A stretch of 64,000 nucleotides of DNA from positions 39,296 to 103,295 of the forward strand of contig JAFDFZ010000017.1 in NCBI GenBank assembly GCA_019309565.1, given 5' to 3'. A program made the position numbers and the translations under genes. A model generated the notes under the pieces. The model made no database searches and was not told where the DNA came from. It saw nothing but the letters and a program-made list of their open reading frames with translations. The number at the start of each line of letters is the position of its first letter. Within the stretch, counting starts at the first letter, position 1. Below are positions 38,517 to 48,865 of this stretch, in pieces. The stretch is from Deltaproteobacteria bacterium. Its GTDB lineage: Bacteria > Desulfobacterota > Desulfobacteria > Desulfobacterales > SURF-15.

Positions 38517-38781
38517 TCGGAAACGGTTTGTAATATGGCGCTCACATATATATTTCACTCCTCAATCTGCCATATGGTTTTTCTATTACCCTTATTTTCG
38601 AGCTTTTCTTGATTAAAAAGGACAGGCTCATCCGTGGCAGGGCCAGAAGCTCGGACGGTATTTCAAAGGGTTAAACTGTTACAAATCGTCTATTGAGTTT
38701 TATTAAAGACCTATATAGCATAAAAAGGCAATCAGTGTTTTAAGCAAAATAAAGCAAAGGGAAAAAGGAAAGGGTTAATGT

Positions 38782-39096
38782 ATGGAGATTTTTTTGCTGA
38801 TTGTTCTTTTTATGGTGCTTCTCGTTGTTCTTCCATTGATGATGAACAAACGGGCCATCAAGCAAGTCATAAAGAGATTCAGAGATCGGCAAGCACTGGA
38901 TCCAGGTTCAGCCAAAACCATCGACGAATTGGATTTGAGACCCCCCTCCTTTAGGGAACGATTGATGCGCTTTCGGGATTATAAGCCCGCCGCGTTAAAT
39001 GGATTGGTCCGGGTCGGAATCATAAAGGTTACCGAGGATGGCCGGTTTTATCTTTCAGAAGAGAAACTAAGAAATTCGAAGATTGCCAATTTTTAG
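38782..39096 (+). CDS. Small membrane-anchored hypothetical protein
   Basis: N-terminal TM helix followed by soluble domain. Confidence 0.6.
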   Translation: MEIFLLIVLFMVLLVVLPLMMNKRAIKQVIKRFRDRQALDPGSAKTIDELDLRPPSFRERLMRFRDYKPAALNGLVRVGIIKVTEDGRFYLSEEKLRNSKIANF

Positions 39097-39106
39097 GCCA
39101 CCATAC

Positions 39107-40087
39107 TCAATTGATCACCCGGGAGATGGCATCGAGCACCCGGCGGTGTAAATGCCCGTTTGTTGCAACAATGCCGCTGTTGTTTCTAAGTGTTTTTCCT
39201 GTTGAAAAATCAAGAGCCCTGCCTTTAAAGTCGGTGACTTCTCCTCCCGCTTCTTTAACGATTATGGATCCGGGCGCATGATCCCAGATTTTTTCCTGAT
39301 AGTCTTTTTTTCGTGGCAGGCGCAGGTATATGGAAGCATCTCCGCGGGCAACCGCGGCGTATTTAACCTGACTGTCCATTCGAAGCGAAGCGGTGGTGAT
39401 ACCAAGAGACGCCAATATTCTCTGGTGAGTTTCATGTGCTGCATGTGCTTTCTCAAATGATTCGCAAAATTTTGCACACCTGCTGTCCGCAACGGAATCA
39501 ACGAAAACCCGTAGATCTGCCTTACTCTGAAAAATACGCATCCATGTGCCGCTGCCTTTTGTTGCATAGAGAATGCAGCCTATCTCATCCTCGGGTCTGT
39601 CAAGGCGGGCCGGAAGATTAGGACAACCAAGAACCCCAAGCACGACTTCTCCCTGTTCAACAAGCCCCAGTGCGATCGCATATTGATCTCCCCGAAGAAA
39701 TCCTTTGGTTCCATCGATAGGATCAACCACCCAAAATCGATCGCTAAAAGCCGCGCTTTCGGTAGAAGAGCCAATGCAGGTAATGATCCGGTTAGGTGTG
39801 GCGGTGAGCCCTGCATATCGAACAAGTTCCAATACCTGGTTGGAAAGATTCTGATCGTTTCGAAGATTTTCCGCCGTCTCTTCACCCACAACCACATCTT
39901 CCGGAAAAGCTTCCACCACCAGCATGTTGATAACTGCCTGGCTGCCGAAATCAGCGATGGTGACCGGAGAGCGATCCTGTTTTTCAATCACCGAAATCTT
40001 CTTCAGTCGCCTTTCGACACACAGGGATAGTTTCATTGCTTTTTCCACGGCAGCCAACGCAATATTCAGTTCTTTTTGATACGGCAT
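39107..40087 (-). CDS. 3'(2'),5'-bisphosphate nucleotidase / inositol monophosphatase family (HAL2/CysQ-like)
   Basis: VVGEETAENL, WVVDPIDGTKGFLRGDQYAIALGL, WDHAPGSIIVKEAGG. Confidence 0.9.
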   Translation of the reverse strand: MPYQKELNIALAAVEKAMKLSLCVERRLKKISVIEKQDRSPVTIADFGSQAVINMLVVEAFPEDVVVGEETAENLRNDQNLSNQVLELVRYAGLTATPNRIITCIGSSTESAAFSDRFWVVDPIDGTKGFLRGDQYAIALGLVEQGEVVLGVLGCPNLPARLDRPEDEIGCILYATKGSGTWMRIFQSKADLRVFVDSVADSRCAKFCESFEKAHAAHETHQRILASLGITTASLRMDSQVKYAAVARGDASIYLRLPRKKDYQEKIWDHAPGSIIVKEAGGEVTDFKGRALDFSTGKTLRNNSGIVATNGHLHRRVLDAISRVIN

Positions 40088-40252
40088 GGTGTAATTTCCT
40101 TTTCATATAATCGCTAAAATATAAAATTTCTTCTTTAATTTAAGCCACTGGCTTGTTAATTCATGAATAAGGAATCGCATGTTGACTTCATGGTCTTTAA
40201 CCTTTTATAGTACCCGATAATTTATTTTTTTGAAATTTTTACGTCAATGGGG

Positions 40253-40380
40253 CAGCAATTTTCGGTGAACAATGAAACTCGTTTAATTTCGCCGGATAAC
40301 CGGATTTTTACGCGCTCAAACAGTTGACCGCTTCAAGATCCGATCATCCGGCTCCATAGAAAATTTACCCAGAATTGCTG
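40253..40380. mobile_element. MITE-like element A2 (128 bp) with TIRs and perfect 9-bp target duplication
   Basis: CAGCAATTTTCGGTGAA ... TTTACCCAGAATTGCTG; TCAATGGGG at 40244-40252 and 40381-40389. Confidence 0.88.
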
Positions 40381-40441
40381 TCAATGGGGCGACAGAACGG
40401 TTAGGTGAGCAATAGAAAATATGGTGCAAGGAGGAGCAATC

Positions 40442-41260
40442 ATGAAGATATTCATCGACAGTGCGGACCTGGATGAAATTCAACAAGGCTATGGCTGGGG
40501 GGTGGTCGATGGGGTTACCACCAACCCGAGCCTTTTAAAAAAGGCGGTTGAAAAACGTGTCGGTACGGGTGAGAGAGTGGATTTGAAAGAATATATTTCC
40601 CGTATTCTGGAAGTTGCAGATGGAACTCCGGTAAGCCTGGAGGTTACCGAGGTTACGGGTGAAAAAATGATTGAGCAGGGCAAACGACTGCATGAATTGT
40701 TCAATCCCATAGCCGGAAATGTATATATCAAGATCCCCGTAAATCCTGCTTTCAAAGAAATCGATGCAACCCATTTCGATGGTATTCGTGCCATCCGTGA
40801 GCTTACCGCCTCCGGCATACCGGTGAATTGTACTCTCATTTTTACTCCGGAGCAGGCCTTTCTGGCTGCAAAAGCAGGCGCCAAATTTGTAAGCCCATTT
40901 GCCGGAAGGATCGACGACGACCTTAGAAAATCTGCCGGATTGCAGTTTGGCAAAGAAGACTATTATCCGGCCGAGGGTATGGAAATGGACGCTCGGCTGC
41001 TTGAGGACAATGGAATCGTCTCCGGGATTGAATTGGTGGAGCAGTGTGTGAAGATTATCGAACATTACGGATTTGCCACAGAAGTGCTAGCAGCATCACT
41101 TCGAAACCCCAGACAGGTGAGAGAATCGGCACTGGTGGGTGCACACATCGCCACGTTGCCGTTTGGCGTGATAAAAGATATGCTGAAGCATCATAAAACC
41201 TATGAAGGTATGGAGCTGTTCACGGCAGACATCGTGCCCGAATATGCGAACCTGAAATAG
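40442..41260 (+). CDS. Transaldolase family protein
   Basis: MKIFIDSADLDEIQQ..GVTTNPSLLKK, NVYIKIPVNP, GAKFVSPFAGRIDD. Confidence 0.93.
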   Translation: MKIFIDSADLDEIQQGYGWGVVDGVTTNPSLLKKAVEKRVGTGERVDLKEYISRILEVADGTPVSLEVTEVTGEKMIEQGKRLHELFNPIAGNVYIKIPVNPAFKEIDATHFDGIRAIRELTASGIPVNCTLIFTPEQAFLAAKAGAKFVSPFAGRIDDDLRKSAGLQFGKEDYYPAEGMEMDARLLEDNGIVSGIELVEQCVKIIEHYGFATEVLAASLRNPRQVRESALVGAHIATLPFGVIKDMLKHHKTYEGMELFTADIVPEYANLK

Positions 41261-41317
41261 ACCATAGGGGCTGATAAACCGATTTCAACTCATCGAAAGA
41301 ATAAAGAAAACATCGAA

Positions 41318-42697
41318 ATGCTGGAGTTTAATCAGGAACAAATCGACATCCTCTCAGGAATCGTCGGCTCTGAACGCTTCTCTGTGGGCGAGTCCAACCG
41401 AAAGCTTCACTGCCGGGATATTTCCCCTCATCGCGGCACGAACCCCGCTGGGGTTATCTGGCCTGTCGATACCGAAGAGGTCTCCAGGATTTTGTCCTTT
41501 GCCTATCGTCAGTCGATTCCGGTCACCCCCTGGGGGGCTGGAACAAGCACCGAAGGAAATCCCATTCCAACAAAGGGTGGGCTGGTGATGGACATGACAC
41601 AGATGAATCGTATCTTTGAGATCAGGCCACAGGATTTTCAGGTGGATCTTCAGCCCGGAGTCTTGCGCAAGGAGCTGAATCGAAAACTGGGCACATATGG
41701 TCTTTTCTTCCCACCCGACCCTGGCGCGGATGCCACGATTGGAGGAATGATCGCCAACAACGCTTCAGGGGTTCAAACCGTCAAGTACGGCGCGACGGCC
41801 GATTACGTGATGAAACTTGTGGTGGTATTGCCGGATGGAAAGGTGATTCATACGGGCTGTAAGGCCCATAAGTCCTCTTCGGGGTACTGTCTTACCAGGC
41901 TCTTTGTAGGGTCCGAAGGAACCCTCGGTGTTGTTACCGAGGCGACCCTTCGGGTAGCGGGGATCCCATCTCATACCCTGGCGGTTACCGTAACGTTTGC
42001 AGAGCTGAAAGATGCATCCGAAGCCGTGTTTGTCATGATCGGATCAGGCCTGGAACCTGCGGCGCTTGAGCTTCTGACCCCTGAACTTATCGGTTTGATG
42101 AACAACGAAAAGGCGTTGAACCTGCCTGAGGTTCCTTGCCTTTTTTGTGAGTTTCACGGCATAAGCCGGTCGGCGCTATTGGAAATCGCCGAACTTGCAA
42201 AAGAGTTATGTGAAGATTGCGGGGCGTCGGGGTTTAAATTTGGGATAGAGGAAGCTGAACGTAAGGAGTTGTGGCGGGCCAGGCACGAAGCCTGGGAAAC
42301 CATAAACCGATCTCATCCGGGAAAAGAGACCCTCATCGTTGATGCGGCGGTTCCCATATCCCGTTACCCTGAGATGATCGTGTTTGCTCAGAATCTTGTA
42401 GAAGAAAAACAGGTGCTTGGGTATGTTTTCGGCCATGCGGGAGATGGCAACCTTCATGTCGTCTTAGTGGGCGATCCGGGTGACGAACGGCAATGGAGGG
42501 TGCTGGAAGATATCAACCATCGCATCGTAGAGCGAGCCATCGAGGTCGGTGGTACGTGCACGGGTGAACATGGAGTCGGTATCGGCAAGCGAAAATTCAT
42601 GTCGCTTGAACATGGAGACAGTTACGATCTAATGCGCCGTTTAAAGGAACTGGTTGATCCAAAGGGTATCATGAACCCCGGAAAAATATTTACCTGA
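41318..42697 (+). CDS. FAD-binding oxidase (GlcD / D-lactate dehydrogenase family)
   Basis: GGMIANNASGVQTVKYG, VFGHAGDGNLHV, GGTCTGEHGVGIGKRKF. Confidence 0.93.
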   Translation: MLEFNQEQIDILSGIVGSERFSVGESNRKLHCRDISPHRGTNPAGVIWPVDTEEVSRILSFAYRQSIPVTPWGAGTSTEGNPIPTKGGLVMDMTQMNRIFEIRPQDFQVDLQPGVLRKELNRKLGTYGLFFPPDPGADATIGGMIANNASGVQTVKYGATADYVMKLVVVLPDGKVIHTGCKAHKSSSGYCLTRLFVGSEGTLGVVTEATLRVAGIPSHTLAVTVTFAELKDASEAVFVMIGSGLEPAALELLTPELIGLMNNEKALNLPEVPCLFCEFHGISRSALLEIAELAKELCEDCGASGFKFGIEEAERKELWRARHEAWETINRSHPGKETLIVDAAVPISRYPEMIVFAQNLVEEKQVLGYVFGHAGDGNLHVVLVGDPGDERQWRVLEDINHRIVERAIEVGGTCTGEHGVGIGKRKFMSLEHGDSYDLMRRLKELVDPKGIMNPGKIFT

Positions 42698-42770
42698 TGA
42701 TGCAAGAAGGATTAATTCGTGTCATTGTGTACTAGGTGATTATTTAACCGCACTGGAGGCAATATCAACC

Positions 42771-44120
42771 ATGGGGCAAAACCGATTTCGTGCTGAAGAC
42801 CTTATGGAGTTTGCGAAACATATTCTGGTTCATCCCCGGATCGGGTTTACGGAAAAACAGGCCCATGCCGCCTCAACAATTTTGGTGGAAGCAGATCTGC
42901 GCGGGGATTCCGATCATGGAGTGGCAGGAGCAAGCGGGATCTACGATATTTACCTTAAGGTAAACGAAGATGCGGCTGTCCCTGGTTTCAAAAGACTTTG
43001 CACCCCGGGTTATTTGCAACAACAGGGAGAGAAGGCAGATTTCAGTGTTGAAGATACCCGCTATCCCACTATTATCCATGTCGATGCCAGGGGGTTGCTT
43101 GGCGCATATGTCACGCTTGAGCTCATTCCTGAAGTGATTAGTAGAGCTAAGCGGTTTGGGTATGCAAAGGCATACATTCGAAACTCGACCCATTTCGGCG
43201 ATTGTGGAATATACACTGAAATGATTGCGGAAAAAGATCTTGCCGCAAAAGTTACGTCCACCTCCCCCGCCTGGACCAAGCCTTTTGTGGAATTGCAAAG
43301 GGATGAAAAGAAAAACGCACGGCGTTACAGTGGGGTGGAAAAACGCTTTGGAACAAACCCGATCGCCTGGTCCATCCCTTTCGATAAAGGTATTGTCACC
43401 ATTGATATTGCGGTAACCCAGCGTGCTGTAAGCCCTGCCATCGACGTTGCCAGATCAAACGCAGCTGCCCTGGGTATAACACAACCCATAGACGGGCAAT
43501 TTTTTATCGGCAAAGGAAAGCATAAAACCCCCCTGCGAAAGGTGCACCTTGGCTTATCGCGAATCGACAACGAACAGGAGCTGAAGAAAGCGATCGCCGC
43601 TTTTGGATATGATAATTCCATCGGATTGACTCCGGTGGAAAAGGGCTTTTTGAAAGGGCCCGACGGCGAAGACATATACTATCCTCTTGCCTTTGATGAT
43701 GTATTCAAAGAAAATTTCTGGATCGCGCCGCTGGGAGGAACCTATTTCGGATATAAAGGCTTTGGGTTGAATATGTTGATCGAGCTTGACAATGTTGTTG
43801 GGGGCGGTAATCCTGAGCTTATCCGCAGGCTGGATTCTGAAGGCAGGCCCAAAACGCCTGAGAGGGTATCCCATACCATTGAGGCCTATGCCATCGATGG
43901 TCTCTATTGCCTGAAAGAGGCTAAAGAAAGGCTTGGGCGCGCTGTGCGTGTGACCCGTGAATGCGGCAATAAACTTATGTTTCTGCCTGGAGAAAAAGAA
44001 CAAATCAAAAGACAAGAAAACCTGAAAAAGGGCATCCCGATGAGGTCCGAACAAATCGGGAAACTTAAGCAAATCGCCGAAATGCTGGATGTCCCCTTTG
44101 ATCTGAAACCCTTAGGATAA
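42771..44120 (+). CDS. Malate/L-lactate dehydrogenase (Ldh) family oxidoreductase
   Basis: HPRIGFTEKQAHAASTILVEADLRGDSDHGV; RNSTHFGDCGIYTEM. Confidence 0.88.
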   Translation: MGQNRFRAEDLMEFAKHILVHPRIGFTEKQAHAASTILVEADLRGDSDHGVAGASGIYDIYLKVNEDAAVPGFKRLCTPGYLQQQGEKADFSVEDTRYPTIIHVDARGLLGAYVTLELIPEVISRAKRFGYAKAYIRNSTHFGDCGIYTEMIAEKDLAAKVTSTSPAWTKPFVELQRDEKKNARRYSGVEKRFGTNPIAWSIPFDKGIVTIDIAVTQRAVSPAIDVARSNAAALGITQPIDGQFFIGKGKHKTPLRKVHLGLSRIDNEQELKKAIAAFGYDNSIGLTPVEKGFLKGPDGEDIYYPLAFDDVFKENFWIAPLGGTYFGYKGFGLNMLIELDNVVGGGNPELIRRLDSEGRPKTPERVSHTIEAYAIDGLYCLKEAKERLGRAVRVTRECGNKLMFLPGEKEQIKRQENLKKGIPMRSEQIGKLKQIAEMLDVPFDLKPLG

Positions 44121-44880
44121 AGCCCGAACCCGCTGAAGGATTTCCGGCAGCACCGCACCGGCAGAATCGTGAATCCTAACATCTGCCAGGTGATCATAAG
44201 GTGTGTCGTCGCGATTTATGATCACCAATTTAGCTCCCTTTTCTTTTGCGATCAGGGGCATGGAGGCGGCGGGCTGAACCACCAGTGAGGAGCCGATAAC
44301 GATAAAAAGATCACATTGAGCCGAACGGTGCATGGCCTCGGCGGTTTCTTTTTCCGGCATTGTCTGCCCAAAGGATATGGTGGCTGGTTTCAGAAGACCA
44401 TTGCAGACATCACAGCGGGGAACACGATCACCATCTGATATTCTTTTCTGGATCAAATCCCGGTCGTATCGTTTATGACAATCAAGACATGACACCGCAA
44501 GTGCCGTTCCGTGCAGTTCGATGACCCGTTTGGCAGAGCAACCCGCCATCTGGTGAAGCCCGTCGATGTTTTGGGTGATAACACAATCAAGTTTGCCCAT
44601 CTTTTCAAGTTCTGCAACGGCCAGGTGAGCGGCGTTGGGTTTGACCGATTTGACGGTATTGTAAAACTCGGTGGACATCTGCCAGTATTTTTCTCGGGCT
44701 GTTTCGCTTGAAAGAAATCGTTGAAAGGTGAAGTCCGAAGGATCGTATTTGGACCATATGCCACCGGGACTTCTGAAATCAGGGATTCCGGACTCTGTGC
44801 TGATACCGGCTCCTGTAAATACGACGATTCTGGATGATTCGAAAATTAAATTAGAGGCCATTTCGATAGGTGTTGGCATG
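44112..44880 (-). CDS. Sir2-family NAD-dependent protein deacylase
   Basis: VVFTGAGISTESGIPDFRSPGGIW, TQNIDGLHQMAG; CLDC..CDVC zinc site. Confidence 0.94.
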
Positions 44881-45030
44881 ATATCCTCGCTCTGTAATTT
44901 TATAAAATAGATCAAATTCCTTAACTTTCATTCCATCACTCCACTATTCGGCGGTCATAAATTCGACAAGTTGTGCGTATTAAGAGGTTTTGACATAAAA
45001 TGCAGAAAAATTACGACTAAGAACTCAAAT

Positions 45031-46167
45031 TTACGAGAGCCGATTGCGGTAGTCTTCGTAGTTAAAACTTCTGACAACGCGCAAGTTGCCGTTACGATCC
45101 CATATGGCGATGTCAGGCAGGCGAACCCCGTTAAAAGTGTTGTTCTTGACCATGGTATAGTGCGCCATGTCTTTAAACACAAGTTTTGACCCTATTTGCA
45201 GCGGTTCTGGGAATGAGTAATCCCCGATTACATCTCCTGCAAGGCATGTTAAACCCGCAAGCCTGTATGTATGGGGGTGTTCTCCGGGTTTTCCGGCATT
45301 CGCCACCTCCGGCCGATAGGGCATCTCCAGCACATCGGGCATGTGGGCTGCTGCAGAGGTGTCTAAAATGGCGATGTCCATTTTATTGTGGACTATATCC
45401 AGTACCGATGCCACCAATATACCGGCGTTAAGCGCTATGGCTTCTCCGGGCTCAAGGTATACTTCCACGTCATAGCGGCTGCGAAAGTAGTTGATAAGAT
45501 CACACAGCCGGTCCACATCATAGTCTTTTCTTGTAATATGGTGTCCGCCGCCGAAATTGATCCACCGCATTGAGCCCAAAAATAGCCCGAACTTTTCAAT
45601 AAATACCTGCAGGGTTCGTTCAAGCGCATCCACATTTTGCTCACAAAGGGTATGGAAATGAAGGCCCGTTATTCCTTTTAAATCCTGTTCGGCAAACTGA
45701 TCCCGTGTGACACCCAGCCTTGAAAAAGGGGCACAGGGGTTATAGATCGAAACACTCACCTCAGAATGCTCCGGATTGACTCGGATTCCGCACCATATGG
45801 TTTTGTTGTATTCACCGATCAGCGGGCCGTAGCGTTTCCACTGAGAAAAAGAGTTGAAAACAAAATGGCTGCAATAGCACAGCAGCTCTTTGAAGTCTGA
45901 TTCAGCATACGCGGGGGCACAGAGGTGAACCTCTTTTGAAAATTCCTCATAACCAAGCCGCGCTTCGTAAAGAGAGCTTGCTGATACACCTGACAGATAC
46001 CGCCGGATCAGAGGAAACATGCTGAACATGGCAAATCCTTTAAGCGCAAGCAGGATTTTGCAGCCGGCTCGTTTTTGAACAGAGTCCAGAATCTTCAGGT
46101 TTTCTTCCAGCACCGTTTCGTCCACCACATAGCAGGGAGTGCGAATATCGTTAACATCAATCTTCAT
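45031..46167 (-). CDS. nspC: Carboxynorspermidine decarboxylase
   Basis: PLP decarboxylase; LALKGFAMFSMFPLIRRYLSGVSASSLYEARLG, LHFHTLCEQ, NFGGGHHITR. Confidence 0.92.
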   Translation of the reverse strand: MKIDVNDIRTPCYVVDETVLEENLKILDSVQKRAGCKILLALKGFAMFSMFPLIRRYLSGVSASSLYEARLGYEEFSKEVHLCAPAYAESDFKELLCYCSHFVFNSFSQWKRYGPLIGEYNKTIWCGIRVNPEHSEVSVSIYNPCAPFSRLGVTRDQFAEQDLKGITGLHFHTLCEQNVDALERTLQVFIEKFGLFLGSMRWINFGGGHHITRKDYDVDRLCDLINYFRSRYDVEVYLEPGEAIALNAGILVASVLDIVHNKMDIAILDTSAAAHMPDVLEMPYRPEVANAGKPGEHPHTYRLAGLTCLAGDVIGDYSFPEPLQIGSKLVFKDMAHYTMVKNNTFNGVRLPDIAIWDRNGNLRVVRSFNYEDYRNRLS

Positions 46168-46197
46168 AACATGGGCACCTGTCCTTTTGAGATCCGG

Positions 46198-47379
46198 CTA
46201 TTCAATGAATTTCTCCGTCCAGGGCAATCCATAGACCGGCAGTTTTTCCATAAACGGCGTGGGATCGAATTCTTCCACATTATAAACACCCGCTGCTTTC
46301 CAAATCCCGGTAAGCATGAGCATGGCTCCGATCATTGCCGGAACCCCTGTTGTATAAGACACGGCCTGGGATTTCACCTCTCTGTAACATGCTTTGTGGT
46401 CGCAAACATTATAGATATAGTATTTTTTCTTCCTGCCGTCTTTTATTCCCTCTATCATGCACCCGATGCAGGTTTTACCTTTGTAGGTTTCGGCAAGGCT
46501 GCCGGGATCGGGCAGCAAAGCCTTTAGAAATTGAAGCGGCACAATTTCACAGCCCTTAAAAGATATCGGATCGATGCGGGTTAAGCCTACATTTTGAAGC
46601 ACCCTTAGATGCGTCAGGTACTCGTCTGTGAAGGTCATCCAGAAACGAATTCGCTTGATGGTGGGTATATTCTTTACCAGCGATTCCAGCTCCTCATGAT
46701 ACATCAGGTACATTTTTCTTGGGCCGATTTCCGGAAAATCGAAAGTGCTGTGCACAGATAGTGGATCGGTCTCGATCCATCGGCCGTTTTCATAGTATTT
46801 GCCGCGTTGTGTGATCTCCCGGATATTGATTTCCGGGTTAAAATTGGTGGCAAAGGGCTGGCCGTGGTCTCCTGCATTGCAATCCATGATGTCGATGTAA
46901 TGAATTTCGTCAAAATGGTATTTTTGAGCATGGGCACAAAAGACATTGGTAACACCGGGATCGAATCCACAGCCAAGCAGTGCCACGATGTTTCGCTCTT
47001 TGAACCTGTCATGGTAATCCCATTGCCATTTATAGCAAAATCTTGCTTCATCAGGTGGTTCATAATTTGCAGTATCCAGATAATGCACCCCTGTTTCCAG
47101 GCATGCATCCATAATGGAAAGGTCCTGATAGGGCAGTGCCACATTGATGATCAGATCCGGTGACACTTTTCGAATCAGGGAGATCAGCTCCCTGGTATTA
47201 TCGGCATCCACCCGGGCGACCTCGATGGGGCGATCGAGCTGTTTTTTGATCCGGATGCATTTTTCAAGAGTTCGACTTGCAAGAACAATTTCAGAAAAGA
47301 CTTCAGGGACCTGAGCACATTTATGGGTTACCACGCTGCCGACACCGCCGGCACCGATTATTAACACTCTGCTCATTTT
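46198..47379 (-). CDS. Saccharopine dehydrogenase-like carboxynorspermidine synthase
   Basis: MSRVLIIGAGGVGSVVTHKCAQ; adjacent to nspC. Confidence 0.92.
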   Translation of the reverse strand, partial: KMSRVLIIGAGGVGSVVTHKCAQVPEVFSEIVLASRTLEKCIRIKKQLDRPIEVARVDADNTRELISLIRKVSPDLIINVALPYQDLSIMDACLETGVHYLDTANYEPPDEARFCYKWQWDYHDRFKERNIVALLGCGFDPGVTNVFCAHAQKYHFDEIHYIDIMDCNAGDHGQPFATNFNPEINIREITQRGKYYENGRWIETDPLSVHSTFDFPEIGPRKMYLMYHEELESLVKNIPTIKRIRFWMTFTDEYLTHLRVLQNVGLTRIDPISFKGCEIVPLQFLKALLPDPGSLAETYKGKTCIGCMIEGIKDGRKKKYYIYNVCDHKACYREVKSQAVSYTTGVPAMIGAMLMLTGIWKAAGVYNVEEFDPTPFMEKLPVYGLPWTEKFIE

Positions 47380-47389
47380 CCCCTCCTTT

Positions 47390-47683
47390 TTAAAGCTTTT
47401 TTTCCACCGATTCAATCTTTCGATCCATACGACCAGGCTCGCCTTTTCTGTAATCGGCTTTGAAATTGATGTTGATGCGGTTACAGTCTTTCTTCAATTC
47501 CTTAAAGCACCTGTCAACCACAGCCATCACCTCCTCCCACTGTCCTTCGATGCAGGAGCCCATTGGATGGAGCTTGTGGGGAAGCCCGCTTTCATTTATG
47601 ATTTTTATGGCGCGTGCCACATAAGGACTTAAGCTTTCTCCCTTGTCCATCGGAAAGATGGCAAAATCGATAATAACGCTCAT
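47390..47683 (-). CDS. MTH1187-family thiamine-binding protein
   Basis: IIDFAIFPMDKGESLSPYVARAIKII, HPMGSCIEGQWEEVM. Confidence 0.85.
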   Translation of the reverse strand: MSVIIDFAIFPMDKGESLSPYVARAIKIINESGLPHKLHPMGSCIEGQWEEVMAVVDRCFKELKKDCNRININFKADYRKGEPGRMDRKIESVEKKL

Positions 47684-47939
47684 GGTAAAAATCCTCCTTT
47701 CTGTTTCAAAAAAGATCTAAAGTAATTAATACCGCCAGGCGGTTTCATCCCGCGGTTGCATAAAAAATAATGCAGATTTGTCATTTTGCCATGAACTATC
47801 GTCATTTGCCATTGTTATTAATATCATTGTGGAATTCGCAAATGGTAAAATCCAAAAAAACACATGGCAAAACACCGCCGGCACACGATTAACCCGGGCT
47901 TACAGGCTTCAGGCCGGGGTTGTCATTCAACAATGGGGT

Positions 47940-48650
47940 TCATTCAGATTTAGAAAAGTGCATTATGTAATTTACATGCACATTTCCTCCAAGCTTGTAT
48001 TGTTTTGTGAACGGATTGTAATTAAGCCCCGTGGCATCACGGAATGAAAGACCGGCTTGCTGCGCCCATCTTTGCATGTCCGAAGGCTTAATAAACTTCT
48101 TGAAGCTATGTGTACCCCTGGGAACAAGCCTTAGCACATATTCCGCACCGATGATGGCGAAAATATAGGATTTGATGTTGCGGTTTATGGTGGCAAAGAA
48201 AAGATTTCCACCGGGCTTTGCCAGTTTTGAACATGCCGTTACCACAGAGGATGGATTTGGAACATGTTCCAAGAGCTCAAGGCAGCAGATCACATCGAAC
48301 CTGCAGGGTTCTGTTTCGGACAGGGATTCAACCGATATTTTTCGATAACATATATGAAACCCGGCCCTTCGCATGTGATACCTTGCTGCCGATAATGCCG
48401 TCTCCGCCATGTCGATGCCGGTGACCTTCGCTCCAAGACTTGCCAGGGCTTCAGAGAGGATACCTCCGCCGCATCCCACATCAAGAACATGGCTGATTAA
48501 AAGCACAGAGCGGGATCGTATATAGTCAAGACGAAGAGGGTTGATGTCATGCAGTGCCTTGAATTCACCCTGCCTGTTCCACCAGCGCGAAGCCATCGAT
48601 TCGAATTTTGCTATTTCAGCCGGATCGACATTTTCCTTGCGGGTTGACAT
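47940..48650 (-). CDS. ubiG: UbiG-type O-methyltransferase
   Basis: FESMASRWWNRQGEFKALHDINPLRLDYI; VLDVGCGGGILSEALASLGAKVTGIDMAE. Confidence 0.92.
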   Translation of the reverse strand: MSTRKENVDPAEIAKFESMASRWWNRQGEFKALHDINPLRLDYIRSRSVLLISHVLDVGCGGGILSEALASLGAKVTGIDMAETALSAARYHMRRAGFHICYRKISVESLSETEPCRFDVICCLELLEHVPNPSSVVTACSKLAKPGGNLFFATINRNIKSYIFAIIGAEYVLRLVPRGTHSFKKFIKPSDMQRWAQQAGLSFRDATGLNYNPFTKQYKLGGNVHVNYIMHFSKSE

Positions 48651-48865
48651 GTTGGATAAGCATTCTTTTTAAGGCTTTCTCTGCCCTTTATGTGCCCAAA
48701 AGAATCGGGATCTCGAGCTTAAAGAGAAGTTTTCTTTACAAGTCTCTGGCTCATTTGTTATGCTTTTGGTTAAATAAATTATTTATCTTTTAAAAACGAT
48801 TCGTTTATCTGTCAAACAGATATTCTTATGGGTTGTTCGAAATCCTTTATATATAGGGAAGGCTT

